Positions 42,085 to 50,844 of a DNA stretch of 64,000 nucleotides are shown here, piece by piece (position 1 is the stretch's first letter; the number at the start of each line of letters is the position of its first letter). The DNA comes from Lentisphaerae bacterium ADurb.Bin242 (GTDB lineage: Bacteria; Verrucomicrobiota; Lentisphaeria; Victivallales; UBA1829), in assembly GCA_002069785.1 (NCBI GenBank), contig MWCA01000008.1, forward strand, positions 21,825-85,824, written 5' to 3'. The notes beneath the pieces are model-generated. The model saw only the letters and a program-made list of their open reading frames with translations. It did no database searches and was not told the origin of the DNA. The position numbers and the translations under genes were made by a program.

Positions 42085-42412
42085 TGATGGCTCCTATGGC
42101 GGCATCGACCGAATCGAATATCTCGAAAATCTTGTAGGCCTTCGTGATGTTGAAAACGATCCGGGGCTTGGGCTGGAGGCAGGCCAGCACGAGACGGCCG
42201 CCCTCGTCGGACAGTTTCTGCAAAATGAAAACCATGGCGCCCAGCCCGGTGCTGTCGACATATTCCATCCCTCCGAGGTTCAGAACGATCTTATCGTGGG
42301 CCGCAAGGGCGCTGTTCATGTGGCGCTTGAACTGGTCGGCACAGTCTGCCGTCAGCCGGCCCGCGATCGAGACAACCAGAATATTTCCGTTTTCTTTCTC
42401 TGTAATTTCCAT
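42077..42412 (-). CDS. STAS-domain protein (anti-sigma factor antagonist type)
   Basis: 111 residues, a single STAS domain of the SpoIIAA/RsbV kind. The phosphorylation loop YVDSTGLGAM has Ser54 in the standard place. Such proteins bind an unphosphorylated target, are inactivated by a HATPase-type kinase and reactivated by a PP2C/SpoIIE phosphatase. Both activities are present in the protein encoded at 50828-52435. Its place inside a glycosyltransferase operon, with no sigma factor nearby, suggests it controls the biosynthetic machinery rather than (or besides) transcription. Confidence 0.92.
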   Translation of the reverse strand: MEITEKENGNILVVSIAGRLTADCADQFKRHMNSALAAHDKIVLNLGGMEYVDSTGLGAMVFILQKLSDEGGRLVLACLQPKPRIVFNITKAYKIFEIFDSVDAAIGAING

Positions 42413-42431
42413 ACCCGATACCTTTCCCTGT

Positions 42432-43964
42432 TTATATTTTTATAACTGATCTTGCATGTTGAAGCCGTGCCGCAAGAAAGGCCCGTTCGGGAGAAGTCAG
42501 AGCAACCGGCCAGATGACTGCCAGATAGAACAAGAATGCAATCAGGCCGGCTGCACTCAATCCCCAGAGTGTTCCCACGATCCCCGGCGTATAGCAGTGC
42601 AGGAGAAAAAGACCGCTCGCGGGAAGCGCCGCAGCCAATAGGGGTACAACATACACTCGAAACAGCAAGATAGCAATTTTTTGTTTTAAAAAAATGCAAA
42701 GATATGGCAAAACGACCGCCAATCCGAGGAAAATATTGGGGATCATCGTCCCCCAGACCACTCCGATCAGGCCGTATTTGTAAACCAGCGCGACACTGAG
42801 GCCCAGGTTGAGAACGGCGTCCGCCCCCTGGACCGCCGCCAGGAAACGGTGCCGTCCGGACATCATCAGGAAACGGTAGGCGACACTCCGGAACGCCACG
42901 AAGACATAGGTGGAAATCAGCAGAAGACGGCAGACCCGGTTCACCTGAGGATCACGGACATTGAAAAGCACGGACATCGCCTCCGGGGTCAGCACATACG
43001 CGAAAACCACGGCGGGCGTCACGATGAGGCACGAAATCCGCATCGCCTGAAAAATGACGTTCCGGAGTTCCGGAAGATGTTCCTCCTTATGAAGCGAAGC
43101 GGCGATCGGGGAGATGTTTTCCTGATACTGCGTGGTCATGTTCTGTGTCAGTTCGGGCAGACGGCTCCCCACCTGGTAGGTGCCGACGTCCCCCAGCCCG
43201 GTGAAAATGCCGAGAATCAGGCGCGACGTCTTGGAGATCACCAGATTCGCAATCGAGACGATGTAAATGAAAAAGCTGAAGTCCGCCAGTTTCCAGAGCG
43301 TCTGGAAAGAAATCCGCGGACGGAGCCGGAGCGAACGGATCTGGCGGTGCGAAAGAACCAGCAGTCCTGCGCTGGAGATGAAATTGAGTGTGACCGTGTA
43401 AACGGCGAGCGCCATCAGGTTCCCGCCGGCGAACAGAAGAAGGCCGATCCCGCAGAGTTCCAGAAGCCGGACGGCGATGTAAATGTAGTTGCGCAGATAA
43501 ATCAGATTGAGCCCCACCAGGATTTCCGCGAACATCCCCAGCGGGAACGTCGCCGCGGTTCCGATCCCGAAGACCAGCAGGACCAGCCGGCAGTAATGCA
43601 GCTGCTCCGGGTCCGTAACCCCGGTCAGCACGCTCAGATAAATGCTTCCGATCCAGGTTCCCGCCAGGATCAGGACCGACATCGCCGCGTGTATGCCCAG
43701 AATCGCCGAAATGATCCGGTTGTATTCGCGGGGATCGGTCTCGTACAGCTTCCGGGCCGTGTACTTCTGGGCGGCCTTGCCGAACCCGAAGTCCAACAGA
43801 AGCGCATAGACGAAAATCGACCACAGGAGCGCCCAGTAGCCGTAATATTCCCTGCCGAGAAAATGGTACAGCCAGCGGGTCAGGAGGATGCCTTCCAGCA
43901 GACGGAGAAAAACCAGAAAATAATTGGTGACGGTATTTTTGAAGACGCGTGTATCCCGGCTCAT
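42432..43964 (-). CDS. Oligosaccharide flippase (Wzx/MOP family)
   Basis: A 510-residue polytopic membrane protein with about 14 hydrophobic helices and the N-terminal pattern of polysaccharide flippases (FKNTVTNYFLVFLRLLEGILLTRWLY, FGFGKAAQKYTARK). It would move undecaprenyl-linked repeat units to the periplasmic face. Overlaps the phosphatase-like gene by 4 bp. Confidence 0.9.
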   Translation of the reverse strand: MSRDTRVFKNTVTNYFLVFLRLLEGILLTRWLYHFLGREYYGYWALLWSIFVYALLLDFGFGKAAQKYTARKLYETDPREYNRIISAILGIHAAMSVLILAGTWIGSIYLSVLTGVTDPEQLHYCRLVLLVFGIGTAATFPLGMFAEILVGLNLIYLRNYIYIAVRLLELCGIGLLLFAGGNLMALAVYTVTLNFISSAGLLVLSHRQIRSLRLRPRISFQTLWKLADFSFFIYIVSIANLVISKTSRLILGIFTGLGDVGTYQVGSRLPELTQNMTTQYQENISPIAASLHKEEHLPELRNVIFQAMRISCLIVTPAVVFAYVLTPEAMSVLFNVRDPQVNRVCRLLLISTYVFVAFRSVAYRFLMMSGRHRFLAAVQGADAVLNLGLSVALVYKYGLIGVVWGTMIPNIFLGLAVVLPYLCIFLKQKIAILLFRVYVVPLLAAALPASGLFLLHCYTPGIVGTLWGLSAAGLIAFLFYLAVIWPVALTSPERAFLAARLQHARSVIKI

Positions 43965-45133
43965 GAATTCTTCTCCGCCCGGAGCTGCTGAATCCGCTCC
44001 CTCATCAGATCAAAATAATCCGCAACCTCTTCCGGCTGTTTGACAGCGGATGTGGAAAGGATCACCGCCGTGGAATCCCTGTCCTCCGGCAGAAAGCCGT
44101 GCATTCCGGGAAGCGGCTTTGCGCTCATGTCGGACGGAACGATCTGGACACCCGGATTCAGCAGGAAAATCTCGTCGCCGTATTTGTGATCCTTGAAATC
44201 GATCCCGTACCGTTTCTTCTCCTCCCCGGAAACATAATGGCCCGGAAACGTTTCCGAATTGACCGCGCCCAGGATTTTTTCCTTCGCGCCCGGCCGGAGG
44301 AACCACACGCGGAACAGGGTGGAATCGTAGCAGGCAACATAATCGCGGCCGAACTCAAGGCCGAGCGACTCCACGGTTTTCTTCATGTCGACCGTTCCCG
44401 CCAGCGGCGTCATCCCGTGGTCGGAAATGATCGTGAAGGAAAAGTCCTGTCCGCCGCGCCGGAGCGTGTCGAGCATTCTCCGGATGTGCTCTTCATAGAA
44501 GTCGAGCTTCTTCCGGATTGCGCCGGGGTTCAGGACCTGGAAATGGAGGAGTCCATCCAGTTCCGCCGCATATATAAAATAAAATTCCGTATTTCCTTCG
44601 GCAAGAAGGTCTTCCGCTATGGAAAAATTCTCCGCATCCTTTTTCCGCCAGTCGGCGACATGATACCGGAGCCCCGACTCGGCAAGGAGGTCCGCCAGAT
44701 TCCGGAACGGAGCCAGGCCGCCGGGCAGGAAGAGATCTTTCTTCTCGCAGTAATTGAAGTATTTCAGACGGTCGAAAGGCATCTGGTAAAGCTGGAAATA
44801 CCCGGTATAACGCTTCAGGACACGGAAAATCCGGGAAATCCAGCCGCGTACGCGGCCGCGGTTCCAGGGCGCCTTCGGATGGTTCGAAAAAGGAATCAGG
44901 CTGAAAATTCTGAACGGCGAATTCTTCCGATCGTAATAGAAGAAACTGAGGTGCCCGTGTTCCTGGGGATAGCGTCCACTGAGAATGGTCGGGATGGCCG
45001 TGGACGAATACCCGAACTGCATCCGGACGGGATAGCGGCAGGGAAATTCCCCGGACAGAAAATCGAAACGGTTGACAATCTCCCACCCCAGAGCGTCGAT
45101 AAACAGAAACACTTCCACTTTCTTCGCTTTCAT
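43961..45133 (-). CDS. Alkaline-phosphatase-fold hydrolase/transferase (type I phosphodiesterase-like)
   Basis: 390 residues without signal peptide. Metal-binding and nucleophile blocks of the alkaline phosphatase superfamily are visible: FLFIDALGWEIV (Asp13), YSSTAIPTILSGRYPQEHGH (nucleophile Ser/Thr region), SFTIISDHGMTPL and a late His (PGMHGFLPEDRDSTAV). Members hydrolyse phosphodiesters or pyrophosphates, or transfer phosphoryl-linked groups. In this operon it might modify a lipid- or nucleotide-linked sugar intermediate; the real reaction cannot be deduced. Confidence 0.85.
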   Translation of the reverse strand: MKAKKVEVFLFIDALGWEIVNRFDFLSGEFPCRYPVRMQFGYSSTAIPTILSGRYPQEHGHLSFFYYDRKNSPFRIFSLIPFSNHPKAPWNRGRVRGWISRIFRVLKRYTGYFQLYQMPFDRLKYFNYCEKKDLFLPGGLAPFRNLADLLAESGLRYHVADWRKKDAENFSIAEDLLAEGNTEFYFIYAAELDGLLHFQVLNPGAIRKKLDFYEEHIRRMLDTLRRGGQDFSFTIISDHGMTPLAGTVDMKKTVESLGLEFGRDYVACYDSTLFRVWFLRPGAKEKILGAVNSETFPGHYVSGEEKKRYGIDFKDHKYGDEIFLLNPGVQIVPSDMSAKPLPGMHGFLPEDRDSTAVILSTSAVKQPEEVADYFDLMRERIQQLRAEKNS

Positions 45134-46314
45134 TGCGGATTCCTTTTCCCCCGGAGTTGACGGATGATTTTGAGAAAACGTGTTTTCAAACGGCGCAGAA
45201 GCGGACGCGGTCCGGAATACCGGTCCAGCGCAGCGGCAATTCCTTTTTTATGGAAAGTACGGAAAAAATCGCTCCGGTCGGGATGCAGAATCCCCGGATG
45301 ATGCAAATAATGCTGGTCGATCACGGAAAATTCGCAAACCTTGAAGTCAAGTTCCCCCGCGGCTTCTTCCAGAAGCGCCTCCCCCTTCGGCGAATTGACC
45401 AGCAGCGTGGAGACCCCGGTATTGTCCCGCCATGCGGGATCGAGGACTTCGGCACGCCAGGCGTCCCCCATCGTAAGATCGGATTCACGGCCGAGGGTTT
45501 TCGCATAGGGACATGTATAGCACTCCGGACGGGAAATCCCGCCGGAAAGGAACATCCGGAAATAAGGATCCTCCGTCAGGGTCCTGGAATAAACGGTCCC
45601 GTTTTCAAATTCGACGCGGAGGCGCATGGGCGCCCAGCCTTCCGATTTGTCACGGAAATTCAGGCTCTTCACCGGCGATGAGAAACGCCGTTCGAGGCTC
45701 TTCCGGTATTCGGTAAAGACCAGCGGGGACGGGACTCCATGACAGATGAAATCCACCGTGAAAAGGTTTTCGTCATCCGCGCCGAGGAACCCGTAAAGTC
45801 CGGCGACCTGGCACGGCGCGCCGGAGAACAGGACCGGACGCCCGGCTTCCAAAAACGACTTCACGTCACGGTATGCACGCTCGTTCCGGCTCTGGACGTA
45901 TTTGGAAAGACAGAATTCATCCCGCGCCTCCGGCGTTTCCGCCGTCGTCAGCTCCGCCCGGAAATCCGGATCGAACCGGACTCCGGCCACCGCCCCGCCC
46001 CGCCGGAGAACCGCCCCGGAGAAAGCCCGGAAAATCCCGCCGGAAGCGCTGCCGAGGCGGAGCGCCCGATCCGACATCCTCGCGGCATAAAACAGGGGAG
46101 CGGTCCGTCCGCCGACATGGAAAGAAGTTTTTGAATAAGGACATGTCTTCCGGCAGGCCCCGCAATTCACACAGGCGGAAAAATCAATCGAAGGACGGTC
46201 GAAGCCGTCGGGATCGGCATGCATGGAAATGCAGTCCCGGGGACAGACCTGAATACAGGCGCCGCAGCCGGAACAGGAATCTCCTGAATTGATAAAATAC
46301 AAAGAATCTGTCAT
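45130..46314 (-). CDS. FrhB/FdhB-like protein with 2x[4Fe-4S] ferredoxin domain
   Basis: 394 residues. Residues 14-24 (CSGCGACIQVC) and 48-58 (CVNCGACRKTC) are two 4Fe-4S motifs; the rest matches the coenzyme F420 hydrogenase/dehydrogenase beta-subunit domains (ASGGIFRAF, FSGAPCQVAGLYGFLG, DFICHGVPSP, YTCPYAKTLGRESDLTMGD). Homologues occur in polysaccharide clusters of bacteria that lack F420, often beside pyruvyl transferases, where a flavin-dependent reduction is suspected. First gene of the minus polysaccharide operon; overlaps the next by 4 bp. Confidence 0.88.
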   Translation of the reverse strand: MTDSLYFINSGDSCSGCGACIQVCPRDCISMHADPDGFDRPSIDFSACVNCGACRKTCPYSKTSFHVGGRTAPLFYAARMSDRALRLGSASGGIFRAFSGAVLRRGGAVAGVRFDPDFRAELTTAETPEARDEFCLSKYVQSRNERAYRDVKSFLEAGRPVLFSGAPCQVAGLYGFLGADDENLFTVDFICHGVPSPLVFTEYRKSLERRFSSPVKSLNFRDKSEGWAPMRLRVEFENGTVYSRTLTEDPYFRMFLSGGISRPECYTCPYAKTLGRESDLTMGDAWRAEVLDPAWRDNTGVSTLLVNSPKGEALLEEAAGELDFKVCEFSVIDQHYLHHPGILHPDRSDFFRTFHKKGIAAALDRYSGPRPLLRRLKTRFLKIIRQLRGKRNPQ

Positions 46315-46559
46315 AAAAAAACATCATATATAGTATTTACTCAGCATTACAGAGTGATTTACAATATCCCTTTTTTACCGGGAATTCAAGTAAAAACGAA
46401 TTAATTCATTGGAATTTTAAAAGAATGATGATATTGTATGTTTATCTTTAGTTTCAGGCAAATATATTTTGTGCTTTTCCCGGACAAAATATGGATGGGG
46501 ATGTTCTATGTCGGAGGGTATGGAAACGCTTCACTCAACGGAAAGGCTTTTTGAATTTC
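46315..46559. promoter_or_regulatory. Divergent control region of the two polysaccharide operons
   Basis: A 245-bp AT-rich region. For the plus operon TTGGAA (46409-46414) and TATTGT (46432-46437) with 17-bp spacing form a reasonable promoter. Its leader contains the stem ATATTTTGT/ACAAAATAT (46464-46472 and 46484-46492). For the minus operon I see no clear sigma-70 boxes, only an AT-rich stretch ending in TACTATATATG. Confidence 0.5.
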
Positions 46560-48875
46560 ATGAAAAAACTTATCAAGTATCTTGTAATACTTTCACTCGT
46601 TTTTACATCTCTCGGTGTGTTGATCGTCTTCCTCTGGCAAGCCTTTGAAAAAAAAGATATTGCGGATTCCCTGTATAATGCGGAAAATTTTTTCAAGGAA
46701 AAAAAATATACGGAGGCCAAGCTGTCGATTCAGGAGGTGCTGAGCCGGGACAACCTGAATGAAAAAGCCCTGCGCCTCAGCGCGGAGATTCTGGAAAAAG
46801 AGTTCAATTTCCCGGTGGCCGCCCTTCTCTGGAAACGCCTGATCGCCCTGAACCCGCTGGATGATTCGCTGGGCTTCCGCTACGTGTCCGCGCTGAATTC
46901 CGCCCGGAATTTCCGGGAAACCGCCCTCTTCCTGGAAAAACGCCGGAAAGCCGGGAACCTGACCGCCCCGGAAATCCTGGAACTGAGCCGGGCCGAACTC
47001 GAAATGGGAAATTTCAAGGCGGCAAAGCATTTGTGGGAAGAACTGGACAAGGGGCTTGTCAACCAGGATGACTACAGTCTGCTGTCGGCGGACCTCCTGC
47101 TGGTGGAAAACAACCGGGAGGAAGCCAGGAAAACATACGAATGGCTCGCCCGGAAATCGGAAAAGACCCTTGTGCGGTTCAGCGCGCTGCTGCGTCTGTC
47201 CAGCTATGTGACCGGCCCCGAACGGGAAAAGTTCCTCAAGGAAGCCGCCGTCACATTCCCGCTGGTCGGAAACGCGGTTCTTGCCGATTACTACCTGGCG
47301 CTGGGCCGTTTTCCGGAAGTGGTGACACTGCTTGAGAAAGTGCCGAATACCGAACGCAATTTTCTCCAGGTGCGCCAGCTGGGCGAGACCTATGCCGCCC
47401 TTCAGCAGGCCGAAAAAATCAATGCCCTCGTCAAAGTCGTCCCCACCAATCTCCGGGACGGGGTTGTCCTGAAATACTACCTGGAAGCGCTCTCCGCCTT
47501 CCTCAATCAAAAATATGAAAAGACCCTCCAACTGCTGGAAAGCTGTCCGGACTTTTCGGACCGTCCGCTCTTCAATTTCCTTCAGCTCGAATCCGGAGCC
47601 ATCCTGAATCTGCCGCCCGCCGGACTGGTCGGAAACGCCCGGAAACTCATGGACAGCGGGGAGAGCAACGCCTCCAAACGGGTCATTGCAATCCTGCTGC
47701 CCCTTCTCCAGCGTTATTATGAAGCCAAACGCTACAACGACGGCATCCTTCTGGGAGGATACCTCTATTCCCTGAATGAAAAACTTCCCGCCGTGGACGA
47801 TCTCCTGCTCCTCTGCTATCTCCGGGAAGGCAAACTGGACCCGCAATTCACGGAGGTGACCCAGAAAATACTCGCCCGCAGCCCGGCCGACAAAAATGCG
47901 CTCCTTGCGGCCACGATTCAGGCGGTGGCGGCCAACCGTCCGGACGAAGCCAAACGGCTCTCCCTGGAACTTCTGAAAGCGGACCCGAAGTCCATGTTCG
48001 CATTGTCGCTTCTGGCCGGATTCGAGGAACAGTCCAAAAATCTTCCGGCCGCGGAAAAATATCTGCGTCAGGAGCTGGCAGCCAATCCGGAGGAGCCGGA
48101 AGCGGCGGACCGTCTTTTCATATTCCTCATGCGGAACAAGCCCGATGCGGTCAATGAATTCGCCGACCAGTACGCCGCCGACGGAAAACCCGCCAAGAAA
48201 GCCAGGGCGTTCCTTTACAAGGCATTCGCCGCCATCACAGCCAATGACAGGCCCAAGGCATACGGCCTGTTTCAGGAGGCGTTGAAGAACGACAAAAAAA
48301 TCCTGACCGTTTATCTGAATCTGGCCGCCCTTGCCAAAACGTCTTCCGAAAAGGAAAAGTATCTTCTGGAAGGAAAACGCGAATTCCCCGAAAACAGGAT
48401 GGTCCTTCTGCAGCTGGCTTCCATGTATGCGACCGACAAGGAAGATGCGAAAGCCGCCGAACTCTACGAAAAGCTGCTGAAACTGGAGCCGAACAACCTG
48501 TTGATCCTGATCAATTACTCGGAAGTCCTTGCGTCGCTCGGACAACAGGAACGGGCCATGATGCTGGCGGTTCAGGCGAAAACGCTGTTCCCGAAAGACC
48601 CGCGCGTCCAGGAATGTTATGCGATGCGCGAATTTGAACAGAAAAATTATCCCCAGGCCATTCTGGAACTGGAAACGCTTCTGAAACTGAAACACAGCAA
48701 TCCGAGAATCATCGACACCCTTGTGAACGCCCTGATCGAAGAGGGATGCCGTCCCGGGAAAGAACCGCAGCAGGCGAAGCGGTGTTTCCAGCGGGCACTG
48801 GAACTCAAACCGGATTCCCTGAAAGCCCGGGAAGAACTCCGGAAACTGGTGGAGGAGGAGGGCCCCCGGAAATGA
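46560..48875 (+). CDS. Membrane-anchored TPR-repeat protein of the exosortase/polysaccharide locus
   Basis: About 771 residues. One N-terminal membrane helix (about 5-28) is followed by tandem helix-turn-helix repeats throughout (for example YTEAKLSIQEVLSRDNLNEKA, AAELYEKLLKLEPNNLLILI, QAILELETLLKLKHSNPRII), so most of the protein is a periplasmic TPR solenoid. It resembles the TPR protein PrsT that accompanies PEP-CTERM/exosortase systems. I chose the ATG at 46560 because it starts the membrane anchor; an earlier ATG at 46491 only adds an unlikely segment. The stop overlaps the exosortase start by 4 bp. Confidence 0.82.
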   Translation: MKKLIKYLVILSLVFTSLGVLIVFLWQAFEKKDIADSLYNAENFFKEKKYTEAKLSIQEVLSRDNLNEKALRLSAEILEKEFNFPVAALLWKRLIALNPLDDSLGFRYVSALNSARNFRETALFLEKRRKAGNLTAPEILELSRAELEMGNFKAAKHLWEELDKGLVNQDDYSLLSADLLLVENNREEARKTYEWLARKSEKTLVRFSALLRLSSYVTGPEREKFLKEAAVTFPLVGNAVLADYYLALGRFPEVVTLLEKVPNTERNFLQVRQLGETYAALQQAEKINALVKVVPTNLRDGVVLKYYLEALSAFLNQKYEKTLQLLESCPDFSDRPLFNFLQLESGAILNLPPAGLVGNARKLMDSGESNASKRVIAILLPLLQRYYEAKRYNDGILLGGYLYSLNEKLPAVDDLLLLCYLREGKLDPQFTEVTQKILARSPADKNALLAATIQAVAANRPDEAKRLSLELLKADPKSMFALSLLAGFEEQSKNLPAAEKYLRQELAANPEEPEAADRLFIFLMRNKPDAVNEFADQYAADGKPAKKARAFLYKAFAAITANDRPKAYGLFQEALKNDKKILTVYLNLAALAKTSSEKEKYLLEGKREFPENRMVLLQLASMYATDKEDAKAAELYEKLLKLEPNNLLILINYSEVLASLGQQERAMMLAVQAKTLFPKDPRVQECYAMREFEQKNYPQAILELETLLKLKHSNPRIIDTLVNALIEEGCRPGKEPQQAKRCFQRALELKPDSLKAREELRKLVEEEGPRK

Positions 48876-49720
48876 TCGCGTTTTTCAGGCATTTCCAGAA
48901 GATGCTGAAAACGGTTCCGGAACTATGCGGATGCTTCCTTCTTATTTCAGGCATCGGATTGTACAAGGCGATCGACATCGGCATGGAAATGAACTTCTTC
49001 ATGCTCTGGCTGCTGGGAGTTTCTCTCGGCTGGTACATCCTCTGGAACATTGAGAAAAAGCCGCAGCCGAAAGCCCTGGACGAAGCAGGAGCCTGGTTCC
49101 TTCTGGCCGGCGCTTTCGTTTTCTATTTTTTCGGGATGCCGCACAGTTGGTCCCTGCTGTTCAGCGCCGCCAGTTTTTTCATGATCTCGGGCTCGATCCT
49201 GATCAGCCTGAAACTGCTCTGCCCTGTCTTTATTTTACTGGTCCTGACTCCGGAACAGGCGTTCTTCAACGTATTTTTCAGCTATCCCCTGCGGGTCATG
49301 TCCGCCGGACTTTCCGCTTTTCTCCTGAAAGCGGGAGGAATTCACACCGTCTGGAAGGATACGGAAATCTTCATGGACGGAACGGCCATCAGCATTACCG
49401 CCGCATGCAGCGGGATTGAACAGCTGGAAGTGATGCTTCTGCTGGGGTTTTTCCTGGTGCTGGCGATGCAGAAGACTTTCAGCGCGCAGGTCCTGCACTA
49501 TCTGCTGATCCTTCCGGCGCTGCTCTCGGCCAATGTTCTGCGCCTGACCACCACCCTGCTGCTCTACCGGGTCATCGGAGATCATGTTTTCGATCCATAT
49601 CTTCACACCTTCCTCGGCTGGATCATGGTTCTGGTCTCATTTCTGCTGCTCTTTGCCGGAGGTCTGATCTTTGAAGCTCCGGCCGCGCCACCCTCCGCAA
49701 AAAAGGAGAAACGGGCATGA
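48872..49720 (+). CDS. Exosortase
   Basis: A 282-residue polytopic membrane protein carrying the catalytic triad of exosortases: Cys179 in ITAACSGIEQLE, Arg224 in SANVLRLTTTLLL and His245 in YLHTFLGW. Exosortases cut and probably transfer proteins bearing a PEP-CTERM-like C-terminal signal during export, and are regularly encoded with exopolysaccharide genes. No protein with such a C-terminal signal is seen in this window, so its substrates must be elsewhere. The start at 48872 overlaps the TPR gene (ATGA); the EpsI-like gene overlaps its end by 4 bp. Confidence 0.92.
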   Translation: MIAFFRHFQKMLKTVPELCGCFLLISGIGLYKAIDIGMEMNFFMLWLLGVSLGWYILWNIEKKPQPKALDEAGAWFLLAGAFVFYFFGMPHSWSLLFSAASFFMISGSILISLKLLCPVFILLVLTPEQAFFNVFFSYPLRVMSAGLSAFLLKAGGIHTVWKDTEIFMDGTAISITAACSGIEQLEVMLLLGFFLVLAMQKTFSAQVLHYLLILPALLSANVLRLTTTLLLYRVIGDHVFDPYLHTFLGWIMVLVSFLLLFAGGLIFEAPAAPPSAKKEKRA

Positions 49721-50844
49721 TCTTCAAAATACTCAAACCCCTGACAATCCTCCTCAGCATGCTGCCGCTGGGACCGGAAATTCTTCGCCTGATTCCCGTG
49801 TGGAAAAACTCTCCGATGGACCGTTATGACTTCCTTTATCTTGTGACCGGCGCCGTTCTTCTGCTGTTTCTGCTTCTGCTGCACGCCGGGAAGGAGGCGG
49901 ACAAGAGAGACTACAAGGCGATTCCGTTTCTTCTGGGCAGCTTCGCGGTCTTCTCCTATGGAATATACGCTTCCCTGAACCTGTTTTATTTCTGCGGAGT
50001 GGTGGGATTCTCTTTCTGCCTGGTCTGGCTGTTTTACGGCTGGCGCCTGTTCTGGCGGATTCTTCCGGCGGGGGGGCTGCTCATTCTATCGATTCCGACG
50101 AGCGCCATTGCCATGTTTCCTCCCATGATCTGGAACTGGGTCATTCTCAAGTGCTGCTTCGGAAGTCTGCTGCTGCTGTTCGCCGTCACGGCGGAGTTTC
50201 TGAACCTTTGCCCGAACTGGCGGCACGGGATTTTTTACATAACGCTGATTGCGTTTCTCAACCTTTCCCTGGCTGACAATCACCAGCTCCCTTCCGGGGA
50301 AACCATGTATCTGAATACAAATCGGATGAACTTTCAGGATTACATCGGCTCGAAACAGGAACTGAGCGATTTCGATAAGCGTTTCTTTGCCGGCAACAGG
50401 AGGACGGAACGCACTGTTTTTTTCGCCAAAAACGGGGATTTCATCTCGCTGTTGAGTTTTGACAGCGGCAGCTCCGTCCACAATCTTCATCCGCCGTCGG
50501 TCTGTCTTCTGTCCGCGGGCTGGGAGCTGGAAAAAGTGATTCCCAGGAGGACCGTGGTAAACGGACGCTATTTTGCATTTGAAGAAATCCTGGCCGTTTC
50601 CGGAGGGAAACGATTCCTCTTTTACGCGTGGTACTCCAACGATGAAATTTCGACCGGCAGTTATCTGCGTTTCAGAAGTCTTTGGCATCCCAGCGACACC
50701 TGGCGGGTCTACCAGGTGATGACGCCAATTCTCACAACCAGGGAAGCCGCGGAAAAAATACTGAACAACTTTGTTTCCGCCATGAGCAAAAATAGCGGCG
50801 GAAAGCATTTAAAAAGGAAGAAACCGGATGGAAAAACTGATTAA
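49717..50844 (+). CDS. EpsI-like exosortase partner with N-terminal membrane domain
   Basis: 375 residues. Residues 1-185 contain about six to seven hydrophobic helices; residues 190-355 form a periplasmic domain with the EpsI-type motif SSVHNLHPPSVCLLSAGWEL (252-271). Usual EpsI proteins have only one helix before this domain. The membrane half lacks the Cys-Arg-His set, so it is not a second active exosortase, although it could derive from one. It probably works with the preceding exosortase. Overlaps the following regulator gene by 17 bp. Confidence 0.8.
   Translation: MIFKILKPLTILLSMLPLGPEILRLIPVWKNSPMDRYDFLYLVTGAVLLLFLLLLHAGKEADKRDYKAIPFLLGSFAVFSYGIYASLNLFYFCGVVGFSFCLVWLFYGWRLFWRILPAGGLLILSIPTSAIAMFPPMIWNWVILKCCFGSLLLLFAVTAEFLNLCPNWRHGIFYITLIAFLNLSLADNHQLPSGETMYLNTNRMNFQDYIGSKQELSDFDKRFFAGNRRTERTVFFAKNGDFISLLSFDSGSSVHNLHPPSVCLLSAGWELEKVIPRRTVVNGRYFAFEEILAVSGGKRFLFYAWYSNDEISTGSYLRFRSLWHPSDTWRVYQVMTPILTTREAAEKILNNFVSAMSKNSGGKHLKRKKPDGKTD

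Noticed and set aside
46315..46400. Sigma-70 promoter for the minus polysaccharide operon
   Set aside because: Several AT-rich -10-like strings exist, but none has a -35 box at acceptable spacing.
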